Shown here in pieces: positions 37,564 to 48,085 of a stretch of DNA of 64,000 nucleotides (position 1 is its first letter; each line of letters opens with the position of its first letter). The notes under the pieces were generated by a model. That model saw only the letters and a program-made list of their open reading frames with translations, made no database searches and was not told where the DNA came from. The translations under genes were made by a program, and so were the position numbers. Source of the stretch: Aspergillus flavus (Eukaryota > Ascomycota > Eurotiomycetes > Eurotiales > Aspergillaceae); assembly GCF_009017415.1 (NCBI RefSeq), contig NC_092404.1, forward strand, positions 1,364,001 to 1,428,000. The letters run 5' to 3'.

Positions 37564-39529
37564 ATGTATTCTCTTTACTATCTAATTTTCCTTTTGGCGT
37601 GTTTGTTCCTGCTTCTTTCATGGAATTCGCGACGTATCAAGAATGGCCCTCGTCCCCAATCCGACTCTCCCAAACAATACACCCCGGCCACGAGTCCACC
37701 CATGTCCCGCGAAGGCTCTCACTCCAGTCAAGACCCGTTTCCAAGTTTGGCTTCTACGTTGGATCGGATACGAGAATGTACCATCAAACTTGCGTTTATT
37801 CCGCGAAGTATTATCGATGCCGAGATCAACGAGGAAGCTGTGCGGGACATACTAGCGGAGAAAAAAATCGGTAGTAGATTCCGAAGAGCCAAGTTGGCAA
37901 AGAAGATCGTCCAAACCGCTCAAAAGCTATTCACAATTCTGGTCATGTCAAAAAAGGTGGATTATATAAATACCTTCCTGGATCGTGGGATACACGATGG
38001 CGATCTCCCATTCAAACTGGACGGGAACGTCTTGCGAACCAGTCAAGGCCAGGAGGTCCTGGTGCCGGAAGGTTGGGACTATGAAGACCTTAAAACACTG
38101 GAAGCAAACCAGTGGCGTGTGCTCGTGCCGGTTTTTCATCAAGGTGCTCATTATGATTTTCCAAAGCAGCAGATCTTTCCTTTTGTTGGGAAAGAGTCTG
38201 AAAAGTCTGCTGAAGGTGGATACGGAAGAGTCTCCTGTGAACGCATCCACGCCGACCACCACGAGTTCTGGGAACCTCCTGACAGCGAGGTAAGCGATAG
38301 CGAAGCAAATATCTGGGCGATAACGCATCCTGGTTGCTAACCCAAAGCAGAGCCAAGGGTATAGAGTTGCAGTTAAGAAAATCCTCTGGCGAGAACCACA
38401 TTTGTTTGAGAGGGAAAGAAGATTCCTCAAGGCCCTAGGCTCAGCTGGTCCCCATCCACACCTGATCAATCTTCTATGCACCTTCAGCTTCCAGGAAGAC
38501 AATCACTTGGTGTTCCCTTACGCGGACGAGAACCTTCGAGAATACTGGAAGCGGACTCGGCTACCCGAATGGGACAGCCAGAATATCCTGTGGTTGCTCA
38601 AGCAGATGGTCGGAATCGCGAGTGGATTATCTGTGATACATAAGCTAAACCGGGCGGGTAAGACATCTGGTAAGAAGCTTTATGGACGACATGGTGATCT
38701 GAGAGCCACGAATATTCTATGGTTCAAGAAGCGTCCTGGGTGTACAGATGCAAACGGCATACTCTTGATTGCGGATTTAGGGCTAGCGAAACTTCACGGA
38801 TTTGAGTCTAGGTCAAACGACGTAGATGCAGTCTTCCCTCTAACATACTCACCCCCTCGCCGTCCCGGGGAGCGCATAAACCGTGCCTTCGACATCTGGG
38901 GCCTCGGGTGTCTATTTTTGGAGTTTGGTACCTATGCCATATGTGGGGATCAGGCTATCGAAGAGTTCTCCCGCCTTAGGGGATACGATGACCCCCGCGG
39001 CGAATTCACTACGGATTGCTTCTACAGCATAGATCACACAACAGTCCGCCCATCTGTAAATGAATGGGTGTTGAATCTGAAGAAAAAACCGCGGTGCTCC
39101 CCTGTGTTTCTTGACTTGCTGGATTTGATCATGTCTCAAATGATCCGCGTTCAAGCGCACGAGCGAAGCAGTGCTCAAACAATCTACCGCAAATTGAATG
39201 TGATGTACAAGAAGGCTCAATCTGACCCACAATACCTTCTGGGAAATTACGAGATGTCGCTACAACAGGAGTTGGATGACCCCCATGAACCCTCCCCCGA
39301 AGCGTCACCTTCTGCCCGAAACATATCTCATGGCTCCAGCTCGACCTACTTCACCCCCAACGGACACAGTCTAGGCGACGCTGTCCACAATGCGCGAGTC
39401 CTCCATTTGAACAAGTTAGATTCCGGGATGCAATCCAGACTGGTGCTAGATAGTGATGATTCGTGGTCCATGAGTGAGTTCGGGCTACCAAGGAGCAGGG
39501 GGACATGGCCACAAGTCACCAGCAGCTGA
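37564..39529 (+). CDS. Membrane-anchored protein-kinase-like protein
   Basis: Two exons, 37564-38289 and 38351-39529, about 634 residues, with one phase-0 intron (GTAAGC, GCTAAC branch, CAG). The N-terminus MYSLYYLIFLLACLFLLLSW is a signal anchor or membrane segment. A ~200-residue region of unknown fold precedes a kinase domain: GGYGRV (Gly loop), VAVKKI (lysine, ~residue 250), FERERRF (alpha-C Glu), HGDLRATNIL (catalytic loop, ~355, HRD changed to HGD but Asp and Asn kept), ADLGLAK (DFG changed to DLG) and SPPRRPGE in place of the APE region. The essential Lys/Asp/Asn/Asp are present, so activity is possible. A Ser/Pro-rich tail follows. It belongs to a lineage-expanded fungal kinase group; substrate unknown. 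Confidence 0.82.
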
Positions 39530-40537
39530 TCCTGCCGTAGTCAACCTGCTCTATTCAAGATTGGTACTCATCATTCCCCCTTTATTTGGCATTAGCATCC
39601 TTTCTTCATTCCCTCCTTCTCTTTGGGTCCATCTTGATTATGCTTGGGTAAGATGTAGAAGATTTATATGTGTGTATTATCTTGACATGGGCGTATATCT
39701 TGGCTGATTAGATTTTTTGGGACTTCATTGGTGTTGGCGAATATATCATTAGGAAGTGGGAATTATAGATCCCATATGATGAGGAAGTCGACGAATGATA
39801 TCAGATATGTCACTGGTGATTCTATTTTGAGTAGTAAATTTCTGCAACAAAGTTTATGTCAGAGTGCGAGATTGGACAGGCAAGCTACGGGTCAACATGT
39901 ATAAAGGTAGATAGACAGATGCAGCTCGAAGAGCTACAACAGGATCATAATCGGACGGGTTGAGCTGGCACTGTGACATTCATTAACCAAGCCCTGGCTT
40001 CTGGGGCTAGCGGCGGTGAAAGTAGCGGGAAGCTGATGGGCCGATTGTAGGTATTCGGGGGATAGGGCTATGCTGTTCCCAGCGTCAGGTACTACTTCTC
40101 GTCCTACGACATAGCGGCGTGCACGGTTACTTTCTTGATGTATGGAGGAATTAACCATTCGATATGGCACCCCTAGTCCAGGACTAATATTACTAAGTGT
40201 TCCCGAACTTTCCTAATCTGAAATATGTACATGGTTTACTAACGAGTAGCTTGTGTTGGAGCTGTCATATCATATGCATTGGCCACCCGCGCCGCATTAA
40301 TGCTGCCTTGGAGTTAGATCTAGCATATACTATACCGGTGTCATGAAAGGCTAACGCAGCTACTATGCTACTATACAGTTCTGGCTAGTGTCCTCTTCAG
40401 TATCCTTGGCTTCTGAGCGCAGAGCTCTCCGGCTTTGATACCATTCTCCCCGAGGGAAAACACTCTGCATCGCTGCGTATTCGCTACCATGGGGCCCCCA
40501 CAGACCGGCCGATAATATTCCGTGTCCATGTAATCTG
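39530..40537. other. Intergenic interval
   Basis: About 1 kb. A minus-strand frame of 74 codons (40158-39934) exists but has no recognisable features, so I do not call it a gene. Confidence 0.4.
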
Positions 40538-40899
40538 GGAGCTGTTTTGCTTCTATCGTCTATCCATGTAGATGTCTGGGGGTCTTTCTGGATGATTCTG
40601 AGATCACGGTAAATATAGCGGAGGGAGAAGATTTAGTGACTCTGAAGCCTGGAGAAAGATGGAGTCCATCATGGACAATTCTAGAAGATATATATAACTG
40701 GCAGATTAGGGATACATGGCATTATCAGTTTAAGGGTGGTGTGGTCGATTGGTGGGATTATGGAGGGGTGTGGACGAACATGTCGGCACGACTGTTAAGA
40801 TGCCGCAGGGTTACTGATCCGGTTGATAATGGAGGAGGGCTTGAGTTTGTCATTTCTGCGTCGAATGCGATTGAATTTAGTATTGTAAGGAAGGGGTAA
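40538..40899 (+). pseudogene. 3' fragment of a conserved fungal hypothetical gene
   Basis: A frame without an ATG runs through ITVNIAEGEDLVTLKPGE, WHYQFKGGVVDWWDYGG and the end ISASNAIEFSIV. The pattern (a 'LKPGE' strand, 'YxFKG..xxWWDxG', then a terminal 'ASNxxEF' motif) matches the C-terminal part of a fungal protein of unknown function that I know only by pattern. An in-frame stop lies immediately upstream and there is no suitable splice acceptor or start, so the 5' part appears lost. Treat as a truncated remnant. Confidence 0.4.
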
Positions 40900-41051
40900 G
40901 TTGTCGAATGGTAGTCTGAACTATCAGGAATTTTAGTTCTAGATTGACAATAACAACGGTATTACTTGGTGAGTGCTGAATCCAGTTTATTGAAGAGTCA
41001 ACTTATTGACGGAAGAATATACCTAGAATATCACTCGGAAATCTATATACC

Positions 41052-41144
41052 GTGGCCCCTAAAATCTACGTTCTGGCCCTTAAAACTAGATACTAAGGCC
41101 CCCTAAGTCTAGGCACTTGTAGTCCCTAAGGTTTAGACACTATA
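41052..41144 (+). repeat. Degenerate ~23-25-bp tandem repeat (four units)
   Basis: Four successive units share the pattern GGCCCCTAAAATCTAGAxAC, starting near 41053, 41075, 41097 and 41121. Each is diverged by several bases. It sits just upstream of the broken glutamyl-tRNA synthetase copy. Confidence 0.5.
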
Positions 41145-41279
41145 GCGCCGTATCAGCGGGGTTCACTCACGTGCGCCATTGGCTCACCTCTCAACAACCA
41201 TTTCAATCTAAGACTCTCACACACCTTCTGTATGACAAGCCGCCCGGTCATATTCTTCCTGTAGATAACGGACACCATA

Positions 41280-42977
41280 ATGGCGGTTCTCAAAGTCGCT
41301 TCAAACGCAAATGCTGCCCTTACCCTCCCTGCCATTCTAGCTGCGGCGTATGTTACCCATCAAGGAGGGGAGGTAGACATCACCTTTGAAGGGGTGGACG
41401 GGCGCCAATTACAATATCGGGCTCAAAAACACCGAGAATGGAATTGTTTGTCGGTTTTCCCCAGAGCCCTCAGGATACCTCCACATTGGGCACGCTAAAG
41501 CGGCCTTATTAAACTCATATTTTGCCTATGAATATGGAGATAAAAGGGGTACTCTGATCTGCCGATTCGATGACACGAACCCATCGAAAGAGAGTGAAGA
41601 GTTCAGGGAATCTATCCTACGCGATCTCTCGCTGCTTGGTGTTATACCAGACCGTATCACATATTCTAGCGATTAATTCCAAGAGATGTATGAGGCATGT
41701 ATTGGGTTGATCAAGTCCGGAAAGGCGTATGCCGATAATACTATCAAAGAAATCATGCAGGATCAAAGGATGAAAGGAATAGCCTGTGCATGTCGCGACA
41801 TGAGCCCTAGGGAGAGCCTAGCCCACATTGAGGAGATGAAGTCTGGCTCTGAGGAAGAGCTACAATGGTGTATTCGAGCAAAGAAATCGGTGGATGATAC
41901 AAACAAAGCCTTGCGAGACCCTGTTATATATCGCTGCAATCACGAGCCTCATCACCGTACCGGGAGCACGTGGAAAATCTACCCTACCTATGACTTCTGT
42001 GCTCCCTTCCTCGACTCCATTGAGCAAGTAACTCATGCATTGCAAACGAATGAGTACCGTGATCGCAACCCGCAGTATCACTGGATGCAAGAGGCGCTGG
42101 GCCTTCGAAAAGTCGAAATCTGGGATTTTTCTAGACTTAACTTCGTTCGGACGGTTCTATCGAAGCGTAAGCTTACAGTCATTGTGGACAAGGGCGTGGT
42201 TTGGGGATGGGACGATCCCCGCATGCCTACCGTACGGGGAATTCGTCGAAGAGGCTGTACTATACCCGCCCTTCGAGAATTCATCCTGAAGCAAGGCCCT
42301 AGTCAAAATATTGTCAACATGGATTGGACTAGATTCTGGGCTATCAACAAAAAGTATATTGATCCTGTAGCTGCACGCTACACAGCAATCCCATCACTCA
42401 ATGCTGTTACCGCCTTAATCGACGGGGTTGAGGCAACAACTTCCGCGGAGAAGCCGAAGTATAAAAATCCATCTCTGGGAACGAAGAAGGTCATCTTCAG
42501 CAAGGAAATTATTATCAGCCAGGACGACGCTCAGCATTTCAAAGAGAACGAGCGAGTCACTTTGATGAACTGGGGTAATGCCATTGTTTCGAGGATTACT
42601 ACCGACCCGGCCACTGGAAAGGTGTTAACCCTGAATCTGAAGCTTGATTTGGAATCCGATGTCAAGTTGACCGAAAAGAAGATTACGTGGTTAGCTAAAG
42701 ATTCGAGCAATATGGTGCCAATCAAGCTGTACACTTTCGACCACTTGATTTCGAAGGACAAAATAGAGAAGGATGAAGACTTTGCATCCTTCTTGACAAA
42801 CCCGAGCGAGTTCTGTACAGAAGCCTGGGCGGACTGCAATGTTACACAGCTCTTAAGGATGACACCATCCAGTTTGACCGTACCGGCTATTTCAGGGTTG
42901 ACCAAGCATACTGTGACGGTCAGCCGGCGGTTATGTTTAACATCCCGCAGGAAAGGGGGCCTGAAAGCAACACTTGA
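41280..42977 (+). pseudogene. gus1: Broken copy of cytosolic glutamyl-tRNA synthetase
   Basis: Class I GluRS sequence of the eukaryotic cytosolic type. The start (41280) gives VLKVASNANAALTLPAILAA and [10 protein letters not shown], the beginning of the GST-like N-terminal domain. It then jumps at about 41400-41412 to [11 protein letters not shown], the start of the catalytic core, so about 150 codons are deleted and the frame changes. The HIGH motif ([12 protein letters not shown]), DTNPSKE and LSKRKL (KMSKS-equivalent) are intact. A TAA at 41674-41676 replaces the expected Tyr in the SDYFQ segment. Near 42850 an indel shifts frame; downstream, KDDTIQFDRTGYFRVD continues in the new frame to TGA at 42975. 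No introns are evident. Three independent lesions rule out a functional enzyme. A working paralog must exist elsewhere in the genome. Confidence 0.88.
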
Positions 42978-43372
42978 CTGTTGATGTGACTAGCCCGATA
43001 AATTGGCCAGGTCCATCATAATTGATGTATATCCAGAACAAAACCTAAAAGAATGACTCCAGATCATGTCAAAAGGAATGCCTCTCTCCCAGCAAGAGCC
43101 CTAGGGCCTAGGGCCATGAATGCACTGGTTCCCATCTTACCCCTTGAGCCGGAAGCCCGATCTCTATCACTATTCCATCTCTCCAAACACGCACCTTGGT
43201 GCATAGTTCAGGGCCACACAGTAAGCCAAAAGCTGCGGCAGGTCGGGCCTCAAGCGGAAAGGGAAAGTCCCCAGATTCCCGCAGAAGTCATGTATGTTCG
43301 ATGGTTGCTATTTCCCCTCCAGGCAACCAGCTTATGGAATAAACCCTCGTCATTCATTACTCCATTGTTCAT

Positions 43373-44449
43373 CTATGAGAAATGGGAGATACTACCTGCC
43401 TCTATTAGAGCGTTGGCAATGAATTCCTGTTTTGTTATATTCTCGCTGTCCACGAGCGCCTTTTTCTCCTCCATCTTCTCCGAGGCTTTATCATACTTAT
43501 CCAGCTCGTCTACTTTCCGCGCCGCGAATGCTTCAAGCTTTTCTGTGTGGTCAAATTCCTTCTCACGCATCGCCCACTCAGCCCCAAAATGCCGACGCAG
43601 CTGCATAAAAGAAAAGCTGCGATAGTCATTAAAGCCAGATAAAAGAAGCATATACAGCCACATAGCCCCGGAAGCTTACAACCACTTAGTAAGACTAGAG
43701 AACTCTCTCCTCTTATACCCTAGCATTTTTACCTCTTCCTCCTCTAAGATATAGATAAAGATATCTAGGTACTTAAAGTACTAGATAGTAATTTTAGACA
43801 GCTCATCGCCTTTGCAGTCCCACGTACAATTAATAGGCTTATTTTAGAAAAGTTACTACAGTGCCGAGCTAAACAGCTTATCTTTATCACAAATCTTCTT
43901 ATCGGTGTAGTCGTCACAGACCATCCCTACCCGAGGGAAACGAACCATCTAGACTGTACTATCACTGAAGATCATCTTCATACCGGCATTAAAGGCACCA
44001 TGGTAAAAGGTGCTGTCAAATTGACAGGGAAGCTTATCGAGATGGAAAGTCAATACCCACTGGCAGAGACAATCCATTCTATAGGTCTCGTTCACCTTCT
44101 CAACCCAAAGCTGGCCCTGCACTTCGTGGACGAGATCGACAAGCACATCGGTGTCCATAACGTCAGAAAAGGCCTAATCAATAAGGACGAGCACTTGAGG
44201 TATACGGCTTTTGTGTACGAGTGAGTTGGCCGAGAGATGCGCCAGGCGGACTAGGTAAGGGGGTTGGCCCTCCTTGGCGGCCTTCTTTTCAACCTCGCGT
44301 TTCGCTCGCGCCTCTTTGTTCCTCCTACGCTTCTCAACAGAAGAGTTGGCGGCGTCAATCATCCGTCCGACGGCGGCACTCCCCGAGCTAGCGATCGCCT
44401 TGCTCACTTCCCTTCGAGCGTTAGGATCAATAGGATCGGTGCCAGACAT
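43373..44449 (-). pseudogene. Decayed aminoglycoside-phosphotransferase-family gene
   Basis: One continuous minus-strand frame of 359 codons from ATG 44449 (MSGTDPIDPNARREV) to 43373, interrupted by several stops but no frameshift. The first stop is TAG at 44176-44174, another is at 43949, and more lie between 43870 and 43680. Segments match the fungal APH (phosphotransferase enzyme) family: FDSTFYHGAFNAGMKMIFSD, MVRFPRVGMVCDDY, later YFKYLDIFIYILEEEE, SGAMWLYMLLLSGFNDYRSF and KQEFIANALIEA. Between CDDYTDKK and the C-terminal part the catalytic core is missing, as an in-frame deletion. Most stops sit where the family has Trp or Gln, as C-to-T changes would give, and 43680-43860 is AT-rich. 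This suggests RIP-like decay. Not functional. Confidence 0.8.
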
Positions 44450-46037
44450 GGTGGGTAGATGTATAGTGGTAAGTTGTGAGGTTGTGCGAAGTCAAGCAAA
44501 TGTTCCAGACAAATATCTATGGCTCGGAGTCGAGGAGATATCAGTAGTCAGTTTTGATTAAGATGATGAACCGGCTGTTGTAGGTAGAACCTCAGAGACA
44601 TGGCACCAAAGCGCTTATGGGCACTATAGTATTTTAGTTAAATGTTCCCTAAAGCCTCTTCAGGTCTTGCGTCTAGAGAAATGCAGTAGTATAGGTACAA
44701 AGGGGCTTACGAGGAAAATAGGTCCTCCTTAATACAGCGGTGCAAGCCAATTGGCTAAAAGCAGTGCTGTAGTTCAACATAAATTCACCATTCAAATCAA
44801 ATTTCCCCACCCCCCCCCCCCCCCCCTCAAAACTTCCCAAAGCTTCACCACGGGCTCTGAACAGAGTTCCAGTTTTAGTGGATCCCATCTCAAAAAGAAT
44901 GAGGGATTATGTCCATTTTTCAGGGCCATTCACTAAGCCATGTTCTGCCATCGCTGAGGACTCGCCCTTTTCCATCGTCATTAAAAGAGGGACGATCGAT
45001 CTGACTATCGTTGTCGCGTACACATAGCGATCGAAGTCCGATCATATTGATTGATTACGCCATCTGTGACAACCATGAGAGCATAGCATGATGATCAGCT
45101 CCACGCCCTGCTCTCTATCAACGAGTGAGTCTGAGAGCAGCCGATAAGCACAGGCCACATATCTTTCAAAGATGGTAAGACCCCGCGAACTTTGACATAC
45201 TTGATCTCCACCGGAACCGATGATAGTCTTTCAGTGGCGTCATAGAAAGGCTCCAGCATGCCCAATGATCGGTGATCGAACAGTCAAGTAGTCGTACCGT
45301 TCATGCGCCATCCGTGAACAGTGCTCGTACGGTTCGCCACTGCGTATGAATTATCGGGGATCATGTAGGGAAGGAGGGTAAACATATGGAGCATATGGTG
45401 CTCAGTGTAGGTTTAAGGAACCTGGTCGTTACTATGGTCCATCCAGGGACCGAGCGCGTGGCTCAATGCCTCTCGGACTCATAGATGACGTGCAAAAAAT
45501 TGTTAATATACATAGAAGTACGACACTGACGATCCTTTGGAGGTTTGGCGCTTCTTCCCAACATGACGTATGATATCTGAGGACCTCGATCGCTTCAATG
45601 ATATCAGAGATTAGCCTGTCACCACAATTGACGCTGATAGGCAAATGCAACAGTACATGAGCTGCACCGAATAAACCCAGCCAACAAGAATGGCATATCA
45701 GCGAACATCATTGCTGCCATGAGCACCGCAACCCGTGGTTGACCATCTTTGGTTTCAAATAGATGGCGGTTGATGATCCCGCGAATTACAGGCGACGAAC
45801 CAGAATCTCAACCGTGGGTCTAAAGCTCACTGATCCATTCCTTTCCCTGGAGACTAAGATGACCGGACATGTCCGATCAAGCTTCTAGGTATTACCTATC
45901 TGGGTAACAGCGTACAGGTCAATTAACTCGGAATCATAGACATTCATGCCCATGCATTTAAAAGGACCTGAAAGCCCCCCTGCGCTTACAAAACCACAAT
46001 CAATGCGCATGAAAAGTCAGCTAGAATCACAATCCTC
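44450..46037. other. Gene-poor interval with poly-C tract
   Basis: About 1.6 kb. A homopolymer of 17 C lies at 44810-44826. Around 45455-45490 a short stretch resembles part of a tRNA, but no complete cloverleaf is visible. No protein gene recognised. Confidence 0.4.
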
Positions 46038-46568
46038 ATGGCAATAGCAGCAGCAGAACTAAAACAATCTGTTACTTTCTTCCGACAGGTTTCGCGCGCC
46101 AGCGTACCTGGGCGGTCGTCTTTGGCTGCAATTTCACATGGAAAGCTACAGAAAGAATCCTTTTCTCCTACTCCCGATCTCCGTCGCTGTCTGGGCCACC
46201 ACGGCGTCTACCGCAAGTGCGTGCAAGCCGCTCAAGAAGCCGCAAGCCAGCCTATCCATGCATCATATGGCGTAAACAATAACAAATATCATACTACTCC
46301 GGACAACGCAACAAAACATGAACCCACTACTACTACTACTACCCCTCCTATCCGATCACAAATTTCCCAGGCCATCAAAGCCATGACCCAACGCCGACAT
46401 ATTAGTGCATCATCTATCAAGCCTGAAAACGATCTGATCCGGGTACCATCACGTACCTCGCCCCGGAAGAGCAATATGGCCGGTAGTCTGCAGTGCAGAG
46501 TCAAATTATTCTTCAGCCGGAAATCTTTACCTGAGGAGCGGCCTCTATGGCAGGATGCCGCGGGTTGA
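46038..46568 (+). CDS. Hypothetical basic protein
   Basis: Intronless frame of 176 codons from a true ATG (MAIAAAELKQSV). The protein is basic and low in hydrophobic residues, with a Thr run (residues ~96-102, encoded by an ACT repeat at about 46326-46344), a HGVYRKCVQAAQEA segment and an Arg/Ser-rich C-terminal third. No domain, signal peptide or membrane segment recognised. Composition and length make it a plausible lineage-specific gene, but chance openness is possible. Confidence 0.4.
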   Translation: MAIAAAELKQSVTFFRQVSRASVPGRSSLAAISHGKLQKESFSPTPDLRRCLGHHGVYRKCVQAAQEAASQPIHASYGVNNNKYHTTPDNATKHEPTTTTTTPPIRSQISQAIKAMTQRRHISASSIKPENDLIRVPSRTSPRKSNMAGSLQCRVKLFFSRKSLPEERPLWQDAAG

Positions 46569-47339
46569 TGGTCTCATGTCAAGATCATTTTATCATACAT
46601 CATCATCGACTACTTCCGTTAATTCTTTCTTCGATTGCAGGGACAATCCTTCATCTTACTTCTTCCATCAGGATGGAACAATTAGATCTTTTACCATACA
46701 GATTTTTGATGTTACTGAGACGCGCAACTTGTTACGACGGTTATGATTAATGAATCGGGTTCACATGTGCATTGTCATGATAGTTTTGTCACAATGAACG
46801 TGCAATAGGTTATATTTCATGAATACAAATCATCTTCCAAAATAATGAAAGCTTTCTCCACCTCTCAAGCCAGAGCATCGCCCATCAGTATATGTAGAAG
46901 AATGAAGTAAAAGATAGGCATTGCTACAAAGCCATGAGGGAAAATGAGATAGCAGTAATGAGTCGAACTCTTCATAATCCTACTTTAAATCCTCCCATTA
47001 TCATTCAATTCCATTTCCTACTCCACGCAACATTCAAAATTATAATTTCCACCAGATAATTCCGAATAGAAAGATAGCCCTAACCAATGACCTCACTCAT
47101 ACTTCTCCAAGTAGGAAAAGCCATGCAAACTAAACAAACACATCCTAACCCGGACTAGTTTTATCGCAAACCAATCTATCTATCTAAACTCCAACGAACA
47201 ATTCGCAATCACCAACAATTCTACGACACGACCTCTGAGCATATAATATACCTTTAACTTTGACTATCCATCTCTACCTCCCCTTCAGAATATTATACTC
47301 CGAAATACCCAACAAACAAAACAAGAAAACACCCTCAAA
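46569..47339. other. Intergenic AT-rich interval
   Basis: About 770 bp upstream of pop7 with no gene seen. Presumed promoter of pop7 in its last part. Confidence 0.4.
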
Positions 47340-48085
47340 ATGCCGCCCAAAGAACCGCTAAGAAACGCCCTCACCTTCGAAAAAAAGAATAAAGACATGC
47401 TCAAGCTCCCCAAACGTCCGTTACCCCCATTTCACCCAAAAAGAAAACAATAAAATAAAGAATAAAAAAGTATCATCTCAAATCGAACCAAGACCCAAAG
47501 CTAACACCTCAAACTAAAGATGCCGGAATCCAAAAACGCCCCATCCCCCACGCCCCAATAGCATCCCCATACGCCGGGTCCAGCGTCCCCAAAGTCGTCT
47601 ACATATCAAGCAACACGCCCTTCATGAGCGCCGTGAAACGCGTGCAGAAGTTCCTCCAGCAAGCCGAGAAACGTGCGACCGCGTCCGTGAATCTATCGAG
47701 CAGCAAGAAGCGGGACCGGGAGAGACTAGCGGAGATTGCGCGGGGGAATGAGTCGTTGAAGAAAGAGGAGGTGTTTGTTAAGGCGACGGGGCGGGCGATT
47801 GAGAAGGCGCTGCGGGTGGGGAAGTGGTTTGAGGAGAGAGAGAGTGAGTATGTGGTGCGGGTTGAGACGGGGAGTGTACTTGTTGTTGATGATGTTGTGG
47901 AGGATGAGGAGAGGAAGAGGAAGTTGAAGGAGAAGGTTAAGGGTGGTGCTTCGCAGGGTTCGGAGTCTGCGGCGAAGAAGCAGAGGCGGGCGGCTAGTGC
48001 TTTGGCGGTTGCTGAGGAGGAGGAATTGCCTGAGACGAGGACGCGGTGGGTGAATAAGGTGGAGGTGTCGATTGCCTTTAAATGA
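47340..48085 (+). CDS. pop7: RNase P / RNase MRP subunit Pop7 (Rpp20 family)
   Basis: Two exons, 47340-47415 and 47520-48085, about 213 residues. Exon 1 reads MPPKEPLRNAL ending KDMLKLPK; exon 2 continues with IQKRPIPHAPIASPYAG, VPKVVYISSNTPFMSAVKRV and a helical region, KKEEVFVKATGRAIEKAL. The KRP-PHPP-SPYA block followed by the 'VYIS..TPFxSAVKRV' Alba-like fold is characteristic of Rpp20/Pop7, which with Pop6 binds the P3 arm of RNase P and MRP RNAs in the nucleus. The C-terminal third is Lys/Glu-rich. The intron donor (GTCCGT) is unusual, but the join restores the conserved block and a CTAAC branch is present. The start is therefore probable, not certain. Confidence 0.75.

Noticed and set aside
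45440..45500. tRNA-like stretch (GTGGCTCAATGCC...GGACTCATAG)
   Set aside because: It resembles an A box and anticodon arm, but no B box (GGTTCRANNCC) or closing acceptor stem follows.
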